Assembly (NCBI GenBank): GCA_003427395.1
Contig: BFEA01000117.1
Coordinates: 3,024,392-3,088,391 of the forward strand
Reading direction: 5' to 3'
Source: Chara braunii
Taxonomy: Eukaryota; Streptophyta; Charophyceae; Charales; Characeae
DNA length: 64,000 nucleotides
In this document: positions 1 to 10,549 of the stretch, piece after piece
Position numbering within the stretch: the stretch's first letter is position 1
How the letters are laid out: each line of letters starts with the position of its first letter
Translations under genes and position numbers: made by a program
The notes under the pieces: generated by a model
What the model was told of the DNA's origin: nothing
The model's input: the letters and a program-made list of their open reading frames with translations, nothing else
Database searches by the model: none

Positions 1-36
<36 letters not shown>

Positions 37-332
37 ATTCTCGCCCCTCCAAAAAATAATGTCACACTTCTTCAAAAAAGGAGCCAAAATGAATTAGGCT
101 TGTAACTCCATCTATCGCCACCACTTTCAAGTTTTTGCGGCCCAATGTTTCACAAACCAAGCGACCCCCTGTTCCCAAATCATTTCCATCGGACCACCTT
201 CCTTTTCGAATCAATATCTATTATCTTCTCTGCTTTAGTGCAGTCTTTATGTGCTGGATGAGTACCAACTTTGTGATCCTTTTTTTTTTTNTTTTTTTTT
301 TTCTCTGATCTTTTTTTTTTAATTTTAATAAC
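1..332. other. Unassigned, poly(A) and poly(T) runs
   Basis: The window opens in a 34-base A run and has T runs at 281-302 (with one N at 291) and 311-320. No coding signal is visible. The T run at 311-320 is the poly(A) tail, on the minus strand, of the hairpin retroposon that follows. Confidence 0.6.
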
Positions 333-401
333 CTGCTGGAAAGCGGGTCCAGCGTCCCCTGAGATAGATCAGCACATGCTGGGAACCTGGCCCAGCGTCC
401 C
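333..401 (-). repeat. Two copies of the dispersed retroposon hairpin
   Basis: On the minus strand, 333-358 reads GGGACGCTGGA, loop CCCGCTT, TCCAGC, and is followed about ten bases later by a poly(A) run. A second copy at 378-401 has the arms GCTGGG and CCCAGC. The A-T closing pair has become G-C on both sides, so pairing is kept. The same motif recurs across the window. Confidence 0.75.
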
Positions 402-477
402 TCAAGATGATGATGGTAATGATGCTGATGGTGAAGATGGTGGTGATAATGATGAATTCACTAACCACCTAAGCAAA

Positions 478-1415
478 CCTGACCTCTTAATCCCTAAGCA
501 AATCCTAGCCTTCACTATACCCTACACAGCCCTCCAAAGATAATGTCATCCTATCCAATACCAGCCTCCGCTGTCGTGTTTTCACTACCAAGACAATACC
601 CACCCCCTTAGGATGTCATGGCAGCCCTCTCCAGTTTTCCACTGGATCGCCTTCCTTCCTCGACGAATCCCCAGACCTCTCAACCAGGCCTCCCGCTCCT
701 GCTACAGCAGGTCACAGGGCAACGCCCCAGCACCGGCCAGCGTCGTTCTGGCATTGGAAAACCAAGAGCACAAAACACCCCAACTTGGCTTGACGTCGGC
801 CAGGCTTCTACCACCTCTGGAATCCTGTATCTGATATAAGAAAAACTAAAATGTCACCTAGGAAAATAAAAAGGTAGATAAGCTTTCATAGTAGATCAAT
901 AAATAAGAGACTAGGAAAAAATATGGAATTCTAAAGCACCTGTTCTTGTGAAAAAAACAAATATAAAAGGCTACACTATAACAGCAATGCCCGACCTCAC
1001 AATCCATGAGCAAATTCAGTCATCCCTTATACCAAACACACAACCCCAGAGACAATACTTTCCTAACCAATGCCAGCCATAGCTGATGTGATCTTGCCAC
1101 CAAGACTATACCCGGAACTTTAGGTTGTCAAGGCAGCCCCCCCCCAGTTCTCCACTGGATTGCCTTCCTCCCTCGACTAATCCCTAGATCTCTCTACCAG
1201 GCCTCACGCTCCTGCTACTAACAAATCACAGGGCTAACACCCCAGCACCGGCCAGCGTCGTTCTAGCATCGGCAAACCAAGAGCCCGAAACCCATTAGCT
1301 TTGCAGACATCATTCAGGATTCTACCATCTCTAAAATCATGTATTTTATATAAAGGGAAAACCAGATATCGCCTAGGATTACAAAAAACAGGTAAGCTTG
1401 ATATAGCATAATTAG
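478..1415 (-). repeat. Tandem duplication, period about 515 bp
   Basis: Two diverged copies (about 478-900 and 990-1415) share long blocks, for example the stretch around CCCCAGCACCGGCCAGCGTC at about 728-750 and 1231-1252. Related blocks occur in opposite orientation within the retroposon at 13836-16375 (about 15300-16060), so this is probably the same family on the minus strand. Short ORFs here look like chance. Confidence 0.6.
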
Positions 1416-2276
1416 TGTTTACACCTAAGATTAGTCTCCCCCCTCCCCTCCTTTCACCCTGTCCCAACGCTGCCTCCGCCGAAACGGATTACCCAGATTG
1501 CAAGCAACCCATCACAGCCCCAACTTGGGACAGTCCCACCTTCCCCCCCCTTATCCCACAGAGGCATACAGTTCCCTCCCAAAGTATGCCTCTGCCCGCC
1601 TTTTACCCTAATCTGCCCCCGCTGGTGTGAGTACCCCCACCCCAACCCCAGAGTAAGGCAACCCACTAACTTTGCTCGCACCCCCTCCAGGGCTTCACCT
1701 CCCACTTTGTGTCGCCCCTGCAGAGTGAAGCTCTCCCCTGTTCACCCCACCTTCCATCCATCAGAAATAGACGTCGATACTCAGAGAGGAGAATATAGAT
1801 ACCAGGAACCCAAATGACATTTCGAACCAAAGAAAAATACGCTGGAGAAATTTCGAGTAATTTTCGAAGACGAGGTTTCTGCAATGGAATTGGAAAAAAG
1901 TCAGCTCATGGAATTCAGGTTTCTGCAATGGAATTGGATAAGAGTCAGCTCATGGAAGCAAATGCAGCGAAGATAAAACATGGAAAGTGATACAGATTGT
2001 AGGTATTTAAACAGTACCCATCCGCAACATGATCCGCTTAGTTCTAGGAGTTGAGAGTAACGATGATTCTGTGAGTTACGATGATTCTGGAATAATCAGG
2101 AATATTAATATATTGGAAATTTATTAGGGATATGAATAAAGTTGATAACTATGATTATGATTGAGTTGGTAATTAGTATGGTGATTAGATAATTTGATGA
2201 TTGGGTGGTCAATAGTTAATTAATTAATAACGAAGTATACTTCCGATTTTTAGGAAATAGGTAACTAAATGAAGAG
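1416..2276. other. Unassigned; contains a 44 bp tandem duplication
   Basis: No gene recognised. A 41 bp unit is repeated with period 44 at 1873-1913 and 1917-1957 with few differences. The region 1430-1760 is C-rich on this strand. The AT-rich part 2040-2276 runs up to the LINE insertion site. Confidence 0.5.
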
Positions 2277-2290
2277 GATAGCTCGGCGCC
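2277..2290. repeat. Left target-site duplication of LINE
   Basis: GATAGCTCGGCGCC, an exact 14 bp match to 3998-4011, flanks the LINE and its poly(A) tail. Confidence 0.93.
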
Positions 2291-3997
2291 CTAAATGGAT
2301 GTATTTTTAATAGTTCCTTCCCACCATGGTGTCAATGGGTTAAAAAGGGAATTACACGTATCAAGGACATATGGGATTCAGGGAAAAAAAATTGGAAATC
2401 AGGGGAACAATCGAGGCAACATCTCCGTTATGCTCATCGTCTCAATACAAGTCTGGACCAGATCATATTCTCTATACCCTTAGCTTGGGTCGCAGCCCTC
2501 AAGAGAGGGCCCAAGTTCAAGGATGAAGACTGGGTGGTAGGGGTCCGGACTAATGGAGATAAGGCATTAGGACAGGTGGTCAATACGACTCAACAGAGAG
2601 CCTTCATGAGCCTGAGCAAAACAAATAGAGATTTTTTCTTTACTAACTCTCCATCAGATCCAGTCTGCTTTTTCCCATCATCACATATGTATCGAGTCAG
2701 GGTCATGTTCATCTCCTCAATTAAATGTTGGAGGGCGTTTCATCCGGAAACACCAATCCCGGACCTTCCAATTGACCCTAAGGAATGGGACTGGAAAACC
2801 ACAAAAAAAGGACAACCCAGAACATTACAAACACTGTCGGTAAAAGCGGTATATCGTTTAATGAGACCAAGAGTGGATATTTCGGCAATACTCTGGGACA
2901 GATGGGTCAGGCATCTAAATCTGGATATAAACACAATTAAAAATATAAAATTTTTAAAAAATATCAGACAGCGCCCAGCTAAATTTTCATCGCTGCAGTG
3001 GCAGATTGCTTACCGTTGTCTGCCCACAAATGATTGGATTATTGATCATTCTTCATTAGAACAGAAGGGTTTAGCCCTACCTTGGTGCAAATCATGTGTT
3101 TCAAATTTTCCTACCAAAAAATGTAGGGAAACTATAGAACACATCTTTATGCAATGCCCCGGTTCGGTCTTATTATGGAGAAGATGAGACTATGTTTGGA
3201 GGGAACTTACTGGGTTGGAGTGGCCTTGGAACTGGAAAGTCATTCTGATAGGTCATTGGGTTCCACAAAATATCACATTGACAACTTTTCAATCAAACCT
3301 TTTTGAAATTGGGAGGAAAGCAGTGATTTGGGTCTTATGGTACAAAAGATGTGTGCTAGAAAAGGAAAATGTAATATTAGAAGGATCTGAAATTTCTGAT
3401 TACATTATTCAGTTTATACAAACGGAAATCAGAGCTCATTGGGAAAAGTTGAGCTCTAAATTATATAAAGCACAAAGAAAGAAGGATATTCAACTTTTAA
3501 TTCAGGAATTTGTCTTGGACTGGCTGGGGGGTGCAGGAGAGAGGAATCTGGGAGAAGTGAAGTGGCCAGGGGGAGAAGGGATGGAGGTTCCCTTTAAAAG
3601 GGAAGTCCACCTCTGTTTCAAGAACTGGTTTTCATTAACGCCAGAAGCTTCTCTCAGGGACCCCAGGGATTTTGCAGATCCATTTCCCCCATCACATCTA
3701 GCATTGGTGGAGATATTGTAATTAGTAATGTTTGTTGATGATTGCTGCTTGATAGGTCAGGCTAAATCTGGCGGCTTTTCAAAGCTAAAGAGGCATATAT
3801 TTTTCTCCTAGTGTCTTCACATGTTTGCTGTACCTTCCGGGTCCCTCTAGGTCTCGTAAAAAGCGAAACTGGGTAAGGCTCCCAGACTTTGTCTCATCTG
3901 GGCAGATTGTGAGGTCCCCGGCCTCGATAATAATTGATTGGAATATCAGCCTTGGGCACAGGGCCCCTTAAAAAAAAAAAAAAAAAAAAAAAAAAAC
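2291..3997 (+). mobile_element. 5'-truncated LINE (non-LTR retrotransposon)
   Basis: The unit has a LINE ORF2 C-terminal region, a 3' untranslated part, and a poly(A) tail at 3970-3996. It is bounded by an exact 14 bp direct repeat. That is the classical product of target-primed reverse transcription with 5' truncation: only the last 1.7 kb was inserted. Its 3' part (3906-3927) shares a 22-base block with the hairpin SINE at 33079-33100, and its last bases resemble the tail at about 10550-10612. Confidence 0.9.
2534..3721 (+). pseudogene. LINE ORF2 C-terminus, zinc-binding RT-associated domain
   Basis: The translation shows the zf-RVT type domain found after the reverse transcriptase in plant LINEs. 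It contains CLPTNDWIIDH, then a Cys/His cluster (CKSC, later EHIFMQCPGS) and the following tryptophan-rich tail. The frame is open from 2534 but is broken at 3185-3187 by TGA. Related minus-strand copies at 18543-18926 and 61066-62078 have tryptophan at this place (RWDYVW in the first), so this is one TGG to TGA change. The same frame then continues to 3721. The catalytic reverse transcriptase part was never copied here. It is a dead fragment of a retrotransposition protein, not a host gene. The LINE clade is not determined. Confidence 0.85.
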
Positions 3998-4011
3998 GAT
4001 AGCTCGGCGCC
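3998..4011. repeat. Right target-site duplication of LINE
   Basis: Exact 14 bp copy of 2277-2290, immediately after the poly(A) tail and one C. Confidence 0.93.
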
Positions 4012-4073
4012 ATTCCTAGCAGTATCAGGTGGTGTTTCAATTGGAGGAAAAAAAAAAAAAACCCTCTAGAATA

Positions 4074-4113
4074 GTCCTTTGGGACATCCTGTAAATTGAA
4101 ACGATACAGGAAA
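4074..4113 (+). pseudogene. U6 snRNA 5' fragment in a chimeric retroposon
   Basis: The stretch reads GTCCTTTGGGACATCC, then GAAACGATACAGG. It resembles the 5' stem-loop and following segment of plant U6 snRNA, with several changes. It lies upstream of a double-hairpin unit (4192-4244) and a poly(A) tail (4300-4323), with no other recognisable boundary between. U6 joined to unrelated retroposon sequence is the known product of template switching by a LINE reverse transcriptase. The U6 3' part is absent, so it cannot be functional. Confidence 0.7.
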
Positions 4114-4191
4114 CCCGAGTCTTAGTAGAGAAAAACTCACAGCCCCAGGAAAACAACAAACACCAATCTTGGAGTGACAAGATGTATAAAT

Positions 4192-4323
4192 GGGACGCTG
4201 GACCCGGTTTCCAGCAAGTGTCGCTCCCCACCAATAGATGGAGCAGCCCGACAGAGAAACCCTCAATCCTGACGGTTCTCTTACCACCGCCGGGATAACA
4301 AAAAAAAAAAAAAAAAAAAAAAA
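4192..4323 (+). repeat. Double-hairpin SINE-like unit with poly(A) tail
   Basis: The first hairpin has arms GCTGGA/TCCAGC within 4192-4218. The second, 4223-4244, has GCTCC and GGAGC arms. About 55 bases later a 24-base A run ends the unit. The order hairpin 1, hairpin 2, GCTCTTACC-like box, poly(A) recurs at 41776 and on the minus strand at 42678 and 59607. Confidence 0.75.
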
Positions 4324-4539
4324 GGAATGCCAAAGTATGTTGTCTATAATGCTTCTCGCTGGCATGCCACTTCCCAAGCCAGATTCAATACCCAACCCCC
4401 AATGAACGCAAATTCCTCCATCCAGTGTCTTCCTTCTTCTTCTTCTTCTTCTTTTTTTTCTTTTTCTTTTTCTTCTTCAAACATCCTTTGGGTGGTGCTA
4501 CAGTAGGTGATATGAGCATCCCTTGACCAACTGGCCTAG

Positions 4540-4612
4540 CTAGCCTAGCTCAGATGGTACAACAAAAGAGTTACACTGTAGAAATACAAACCTGAGTTCA
4601 AACCCCAGAAGA
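4540..4612 (+). repeat. tRNA-like sequence (Pol III A and B boxes)
   Basis: TAGCTCAGATGG (4546-4557) matches the internal A box and GAGTTCAAACC (4594-4604) matches the B box at tRNA spacing. The acceptor ends do not pair, so this is a tRNA-derived SINE head or relic and not a working tRNA gene. Confidence 0.55.
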
Positions 4613-4642
4613 GTAAAAACTAAAGACTACAATTCTGAATCA

Positions 4643-4755
4643 CCTACGGTCTTCACCCGAATAGAACGCCCGGTAATTATCGCCGTATCTGGGCTGAAAA
4701 TTTGGCCAAATACAGCTATAATGACGGGGCGTTCTATCTGCGTGAAGACGGTAGG
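4643..4755. mobile_element. 113 bp inverted-repeat element (MITE family A)
   Basis: The ends are inverted repeats of about 45 bp (CCTACGGTCTTC... and its near reverse complement, with conserved inner block GAACGCCCGGT). Copies occur at 12103-12215 (also 113 bp) and 33204-33314, and half a copy at 12486-12535. Several independent insertions of one size indicate a non-autonomous DNA transposon. I could not define a target duplication. Confidence 0.75.
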
Positions 4756-4917
4756 CAGACAAGTGTATACAGTGCAATGGTTACCAGAGTAAACACACAG
4801 CGAGACTTTTTACATTATGAACACAGAAAAACCACTTTGCCATCAAAAATGCGAAACGACGATCCGTACTTTGGAAATATCGAGAAAGATACATCAGGAA
4901 ACACCCGATATTCCTAA

Positions 4918-5258
4918 GGTATGTACGCGCACGAGAAACGCGGGTACGTCTTGCACACGCTGAGCATCGAACATTTCGTCGTTTGAAGAGGTTTCATTAA
5001 TTCGTAATCCTACTATTTGTACTAACAGAACTAGAGTTAAGTGAGTCCTAACCACAACTCCTTAATATCTAAAAGTTTCCACATTTTGTTTTCCACGCAA
5101 GTCTCAGGTCCTTGCTACCAAAGACAGACCAAACCGGTACTGAGATCGATTCACACTTCACACTTCACCTAGAGGTAAAAAATAACAAAAACTCTTACAG
5201 GCCACTGTATCAAGTCTTGTCTCATGCTCCTTTAGAACAAGGGCAAGAACGAAACCCT
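4918..5258. other. Unassigned
   Basis: No coding or structural feature recognised between the MITE and the reverse transcriptase relic. Confidence 0.5.
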
Positions 5259-6496
5259 CTAGGTATCTGGATCGAATCGCCTACGACTCCTAATACCAAA
5301 CACCACCCTCATTGCCAACTGCATTAATTCTGGAGCACACCACCGACCGAAACACCAAAGCTTGCGATCGAAGAAGTCTGCCGGGAAATTCTGCTTCCTC
5401 AATTCGCAATTCAGTGAGAGAAACCCTTCTTCCGCAAGTTCCACAGAAGTTGTGCATTCCCTAATCTTGTGTAATATCCCATTAATCAGGGTCCGCTTCT
5501 GCTTAACACAAGTATAGGACGAAAAGTCTTGGAAGCACATATACGCTAGCTTTCCGTTGCCATCCCAAATTTCTGCAAAATTCTTCGCTCGATACCAGCA
5601 TGAAACTTCCCCTTCTGCCACTCTAACACAACATCCCAAGAAGCTCCACTCATTGAGCTCATCATCTGTCCTCTTAAGCGTAAGCTTTGGGTCATAAACC
5701 TTCTCGAACTTGTTTATGATCCCGTTAGCTTTCTCCTGATTCTTCTTCCCCCCACTTTGCCACACGAACAGTGAAACGTCGTCTACCAGTCTGATTCCTT
5801 TGACCAATCCCACATCTTTCCCTAAGCTTTCCAAAAACAAACTTTCGTAGTAGGCGCAGAGGATGCACGCAATAAGGGGGCTACTTGACTTCCCCATCAG
5901 TATGCCCTCCTTTTGCCTAATCAATCTATCCGAAGCCCACAAAAAACTATTTTTCAAATCAAAGTCGACCATTCTTCTGATCACATCGAAGTTAATTCTC
6001 GTTCATCCACCCTCACCTTTCTTATTACCAAAGGAAGCACCATTTCCTCTCGTTCTCACCATCACAAACTTTTTACCTTAAGTTTCTTTTCGAACATCGT
6101 GAAAATTCACTCCACTGCCTTCTTCACTGATTCATGGGGAAACTTACTGAACATCTCTTTGATGTTGTAAGCAATCCCTATGAATTCACCATTCCTCTTC
6201 GTCGATGTCCACGTGTTGACTTGCTACAATTTTGACTTCAACAGACTCGTTGACTTCAAGTTAAAATGATAGTTTTTTGGTAGGGAGAAAAGCAGAAAGT
6301 TGAGAGTCTTTACTATTCTCTGCTTGGCCGCCTTTGCTGGCTCACTGAACGATGGGAAGATTGGGTAAAACTTGGTTGAATCTTTGTGTTTCAGGAGAAC
6401 GTAGGCTTCCCCCCACGGCCCCTTATCATCCCACTTCCCAATCGTCTCCAGTCCTCCCTCTTCATACTCTCTCTTCGCCTTGGCCATAACTTTCAC
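5259..6496 (-). pseudogene. Decayed reverse transcriptase, Penelope-like
   Basis: Reading down from 6496, the N-terminal part has a fingers-like segment (AKQRIVKTLNFLLF, then LPKNYHFNLKST). Stops and a frameshift follow between about 6220 and 5985. The 241-codon open part 5984-5259 contains QKEGILMGKSSSPLIA and then RLVDDVSLF, corresponding to the G-MG-SP-A block and the catalytic D-D box. This pattern, with Q-x-x-G-x-x-MG and a DD box lacking the usual YxDD tyrosine, resembles Penelope-like elements more than Ty3 or L1 enzymes. No GIY-YIG endonuclease was seen. It is a relic; the class is an inference from motifs only. Confidence 0.55.
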
Positions 6497-6524
6497 TTCT
6501 CTTCTCCATGTTCAATCTGTATAT

Positions 6525-6548
6525 GGGACGTTGGACCCGTTTTCCAGC
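6525..6548 (+). repeat. Dispersed hairpin motif
   Basis: Arms GTTGGA and TCCAGC with loop CCCGTTT. The one changed base leaves a T-G wobble, so pairing survives. Confidence 0.6.
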
Positions 6549-8282
6549 AACCCAGACTCTGGGCCTTAGGTTTCAGACAGGGTAGCACCCATTGAAGCAG
6601 TCTTACCGTCCTTCCCCTAACTTACCCAAGGTCAGGCTTGACTCTAACTTATCTTTCCACGTCTTTGACTTCTCAGTACTCCATCCACTCTAGTTTTGCC
6701 ACTTCAACTCGTCGATGTTGCGACTCTTGCTCGACGACATTCCAGACTTCTCATCATGGACGTCATCGACAGCTTCATGGACTTCGTCACGATCATCTCT
6801 GCCTACTTCAGACGTCGCCACTCTCTTACCACCTTACCCTGTAGAGTACTCGCATGATGGTCTCCCTTCGCCGCGTTCCTCTGAGTTGGGCTCTCCTATG
6901 GTATACTCATAGGCATCGAGACCGTAACATTGCCTTGGCTTCCCAGCTTACGGATCTAGCTCCAACTTCCCTCACTTTAGGAGTCATTTGCATGATTCTC
7001 TTACCCATCACTTTTTTTACCCTCTGTCGGTCCCCACGCTCTAGTTAGGCAGCCTTGCATGCTTCATCTAGGTGCGCCAGTATATCAGGCTCCCGTATTC
7101 CTTTGCATGGTCGACCCTCTATAGCGGTCACCCCTTTAGTCGAGCATTACCCACCCTGATGGTCTATCTGTTAGGGTCATTGGTTCTGTTCGCTTCCAGT
7201 TCCCTACCCTTATTGAGCCTGATGACACATGTCTCCCTGTCATTATGTGTGGATGTCCTTAGGAGTTTATCGACCCCTAGGCTGCATTCGCCACCCTTAG
7301 AGACCATCCCACCCTGTGGTTTGCGACACACTTCTCCTGTGACATATGGTTGTCTTGTTGTTGCTTTGTTGCTCTCAAACTGAGGCTACTGCCTCTAACA
7401 TTTCTATGATTTAGTTGTTTCTGCTTCTGCTGTTCTTAGGACTTATATACTAGTCAGCTATTTCTAGACTGAGGCTACTGCCTCCAACATTTTAGGATTT
7501 AGTTGTCATTACTTTCTGCTTTCCTAGGACATGTATACTAGTTAGTTGCTTCTGCTTTCACTTAGGCTGTTAGCTGTGACATTTTCTATCCTAGGTTGCA
7601 TCGCATGGACTCAGCATGGAGCGTGCTCCGCATCCTAGACTACGGAAGCGTGCTTGTATCTAGGCGATCCATCACAGGCGGAGGATCATGTAGCGGACCT
7701 CTGGTTGGCCTGTGAGACCAGCCCCTTGGCCTATTCTCACAGGCCTGTGTTGTATTCGGGGTAGTCCAGTCCAGGCCGGTACCTCTGTCGGTACCAGCCA
7801 GTCCAGTCCAGTCCAGTCAGTCCGCTGGGGTATACCCCAGCCAGAGTCTGTATTTCGGATCATTCTGCATTCGCACAGTTTTGGAGTACGTGCGTTGGAG
7901 TCTCGTGTGGGAGCTGCGCTGTGCCATCTTGATCCACTCTCATCCTCCATCTCCATCTCTATCCCAGGCGGAGCACCAAACCTGGTGTGTCCGCCACACC
8001 TCCCCCCACCCCCCACCCCCCACCACCGGCGGCCCCATCCTACTCCCTGACCACCGCCGAGTAGGGCCAGGGGCAACATGCATTCCCCCTTGATTGTGAG
8101 AGGTAGCTATGCTTGCAGGGGTCCCCTGTTTAGGCTGAGGAAGTTAGGAGTAATAGTTGTAGGTAGATAGTGAGAGGGTGAATTTGAGAGACGAATATAG
8201 CTTAATAGCTTTTCGAAAAAGAAGAGGAGATATCGTGATTGAACGGACGAGCCCCTCTGTTCATGTGATTACATCTGCGCTT
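6549..8282. other. Unassigned; includes a tandem repeat at 7379-7560
   Basis: No gene recognised; open frames here are short and of odd composition. At 7379-7468 and about 7469-7560 a unit of some 90 bp starting with ACTGAGGCTACTGCCTC is repeated twice with substitutions. A short CCAGT run lies near 7797-7820. Ambiguous C-rich stretch at 7990-8035. Confidence 0.5.
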
Positions 8283-8330
8283 GAGCTTGGGTCTGTATTT
8301 CAACAGTCCTTGGGGTACCAACTGAGCTAA
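8283..8330 (-). repeat. tRNA-like sequence on minus strand
   Basis: The minus strand reads TAGCTCAGTTGG (8329-8318), then GGTACCCCAAGG, and a weak B-box-like AGACCCAAGCTC (8294-8283). The plus-strand sequence at 39424-39470 carries the same A box with GGTACCCC and a similar follow-on, so the two belong to one tRNA-derived SINE family. Confidence 0.5.
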
Positions 8331-8807
8331 GACCCTTGGTACTTTGGGACTGTTTCCGTTGTTCCAGAGTACCATAACGGAACCGCTCTTGGATGTCTGA
8401 CTATCTGATCAGACCCTTGTCCCTCTCTGTTGCTCTCCCCTCATGCAGTGAGTACTGCCCCACCAAGTCCACCTCTTGGCCCAACCCAAAGTGTCATGCC
8501 AGGACAATCTTTCTTTCTTTCTCTTTTGAAGTTTTTTTTTTTTTTATCGTGCCTGGCCAATCTTAACCAATCGTAACAACACTGGCTGTCTAGCATTCCC
8601 ACCATAAACTGCCATTTCCTCAAAACAGGGATTTTATTTTTCGTTGGACGAAACTGGCACTCCCCAGATGCAGCCCAAAAATAGCCCAAACTGGACTGAA
8701 TGCAGTCCAGGTACATCTGAGAGGGTCCGCACCCTCGGCTTTTTGGGGGGCTGCATTTGGGGAGTCCATTTTTTTTTTTTTACGAGAGAAAACTCTCCCT
8801 TTTTTAT

Positions 8808-8844
<37 letters not shown>

Positions 8845-9462
8845 TAGAAAACTCTCCGTTTTGATGAAATTGCAGTTCCTTTCCCCCCCCCCCCAAAAAA
8901 AAAAAGCAGTTCATTACAAATAAAATAAAATAAAATAAAGTAGATAAATAAATAAATTGCAGTTCAGACTACTTCACAGACGTTTCTCTGTCTCTAAATA
9001 CCCTTCACATCTCTTACAAGTCGTGTCTATGTGCATCCCCTTGCTCTTCAGACAAGTGGCTGTCCGTACACTGAGATGCAATATCTTCTTCGTTTGTTTT
9101 TCTTTTCTTTTTTTCTGATAAAATATCTGCGAAAAAATTAGCCCTGTTATTTTCTTTTTTTGGCCGATGGGTAAAAATTTACTAAGTTCCGATTGTCTTC
9201 CAGTGTGCTGAGATGGCATCAACATCAACTACCAAATAATTCTTCTTGAGTGCTGTACTTCTCCCACTTCCTTTCTAGTATCTACTTCCTCAGTGACAGA
9301 TTTCAGATTTCGTTTTTTTTCTGAAGGATGCTGTGTCCCATTTGTGATGAGTAATTCAGACTTGACCACAATTCTTCTGTCCCGTTCACCGTGTTTCCTT
9401 TCCTTTTTTTCTTTTTTCTTTTTTCTTTTTTCTTTTTTTTCAAAAAAAATTACCATTCTTTT
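8331..9462. other. Unassigned, low-complexity rich
   Basis: Contains a TA run at about 8810-8841, C and A runs near 8883-8907, an AAATA repeat near 8920-8955, and T-rich tracts around 9400-9445. No gene recognised. Confidence 0.5.
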
Positions 9463-9472
9463 GGACATCCGT

Positions 9473-9503
<31 letters not shown>

Positions 9504-9552
9504 CGGCCCCTGCGCACTCAAGGATGACACGCATAAATCGAGAAATGGTCCC
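9463..9552 (+). pseudogene. U6 snRNA retropseudogene
   Basis: The sequence matches plant U6 snRNA over almost its whole length: GGACATCCG, AAAATTGGAACGATACAG, AGAAGATTAGCA, GGCCCCTGCGCA, AAGGATGACACGCA, AAATCGAGAAATGGTCC. The first ten or so bases of the 5' stem-loop are missing and four bases (CTCA or equivalent) are inserted near 9517. An A-rich tail follows instead of the T stretch that ends Pol III transcription. There is no upstream sequence element or TATA box typical of plant U6 genes. It is therefore a reverse-transcribed copy and not a working gene. The plant form of the sequence supports a streptophyte host. Confidence 0.92.
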
Positions 9553-9814
9553 AAAAAAAAAAGAAAAAAAAAGAAAAAAAGCCGGACACCCACTCGGTAG
9601 GGTCATTTCTGAGTTCTCTCTCAGAGGTTTCTTCACTGCATATGGTCTGTAGACTATGTACTCTATCTCCCCTCCTTGTTTCTTCTCCTCCAGCACCAGG
9701 CCCACTTTCCTCACTTCTTTTTTTTCACCACAAGCACCACGCCCTCTTCTGTGCTCTTTCTGGCTCTGATTGGACTCCTGCAGCCGCACGGGCGTGGTCA
9801 TTATAGATGTATGG

Positions 9815-10270
9815 AGGCCAACTTCAAGGCCAGATGTAGCTACAATAATGGCTGTGCCTTCTACTTGGGGGCAAGGTCACACTTGCACGGATTAAGAGAT
9901 TCTGGCCGTTGATCTTTGCGATCTACGGTCAATATCGCTTAATTCGTGTTTGTGGGACCTAGCCCCGGGTTGAGATGATAGCAAGCTCAGACAGTGCTTT
10001 CACTTTGCATGGTGATTTGGGCGACTTTCTTAACGTTTTTTTTTTTTTTTTTTTTTTTTTAACCTGTCCTACCCAGGCAGACAAATTTCAAGGCCAGGTG
10101 CAGCTACAATAATGGCCATGCCTTCTAATCGGGGTGAGATGATAGCAAGCTCAGACAGAGCTTTAACGTTACATGGCGATTCGGCCAAATTTCCAGGCCA
10201 TGCCTTCTAATCGGGGTGAGATGATCGCAAGGTCAGACATACCTTTAACGTTGCATGGCGATTCGGCCTA
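9815..10270 (+). repeat. Three copies of a 90-105 bp repeat
   Basis: The block GGTGAGATGATAGCAAGCTC (or a near match), preceded by a CCATGCCTTCTAATCG-like block, occurs at 9815-10022 (split by a MITE), 10080-10185 and 10195-10270. The split first copy dates the MITE insertion after the repeat. Confidence 0.75.
9867..9966 (-). mobile_element. 100 bp palindromic MITE (family B)
   Basis: Its ends are inverted repeats of about 29 bp (GGGGCAAGGTC... and GGGGCTAGGTCCCAC...). It is inserted in copy one of the 9.8-10.3 kb repeat. The element at 12288-12386 is a homologous copy in opposite orientation. Confidence 0.8.
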
Positions 10271-10287
10271 TTTTCGCCTCCTCTCCT

Positions 10288-10455
10288 GGGGCGAGGTCCC
10301 ACTAGCAAAGAGGATCGGATCGAACGCCTGAATCTGGACGTCTTCGTGGACAGGTGCGGAAAATCGAGATTGAACTTCTTTTCTGCATCTCTGCTTAAAA
10401 CACGTCCAGATTCAGGAGCTTCATCCAATCCTCGTTGCTAGTGGGACCTCGCTCC
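10288..10455. mobile_element. 168 bp long-inverted-repeat MITE (family C)
   Basis: The ends GGGGCGAGGTCCCACTAGCA and its reverse complement begin arms of roughly 50 bp that include CCTGAATCTGGACGT. The first bases (GGGGC-AGGTCCCAC) resemble family B ends, so the two are probably related. A similar single end lies at 12991-13012. Confidence 0.8.
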
Positions 10456-10549
10456 TGCCCACATCATTCGCCACGCTGGCAGTCTTATCCTCAAAAAAAT
10501 TATATCTGTCACTTCCTAAGTCCCTAATCTATTTCCCTTTTTACGAGTT

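Noticed and set aside
6638-7383. Ser/Thr/Leu-rich plus-strand frames
   Set aside because: Overlapping short frames of skewed composition; no domain recognised.
9463-9552. Functional U6 gene
   Set aside because: Missing 5' end, internal insertion, A-rich tail and no upstream promoter element.
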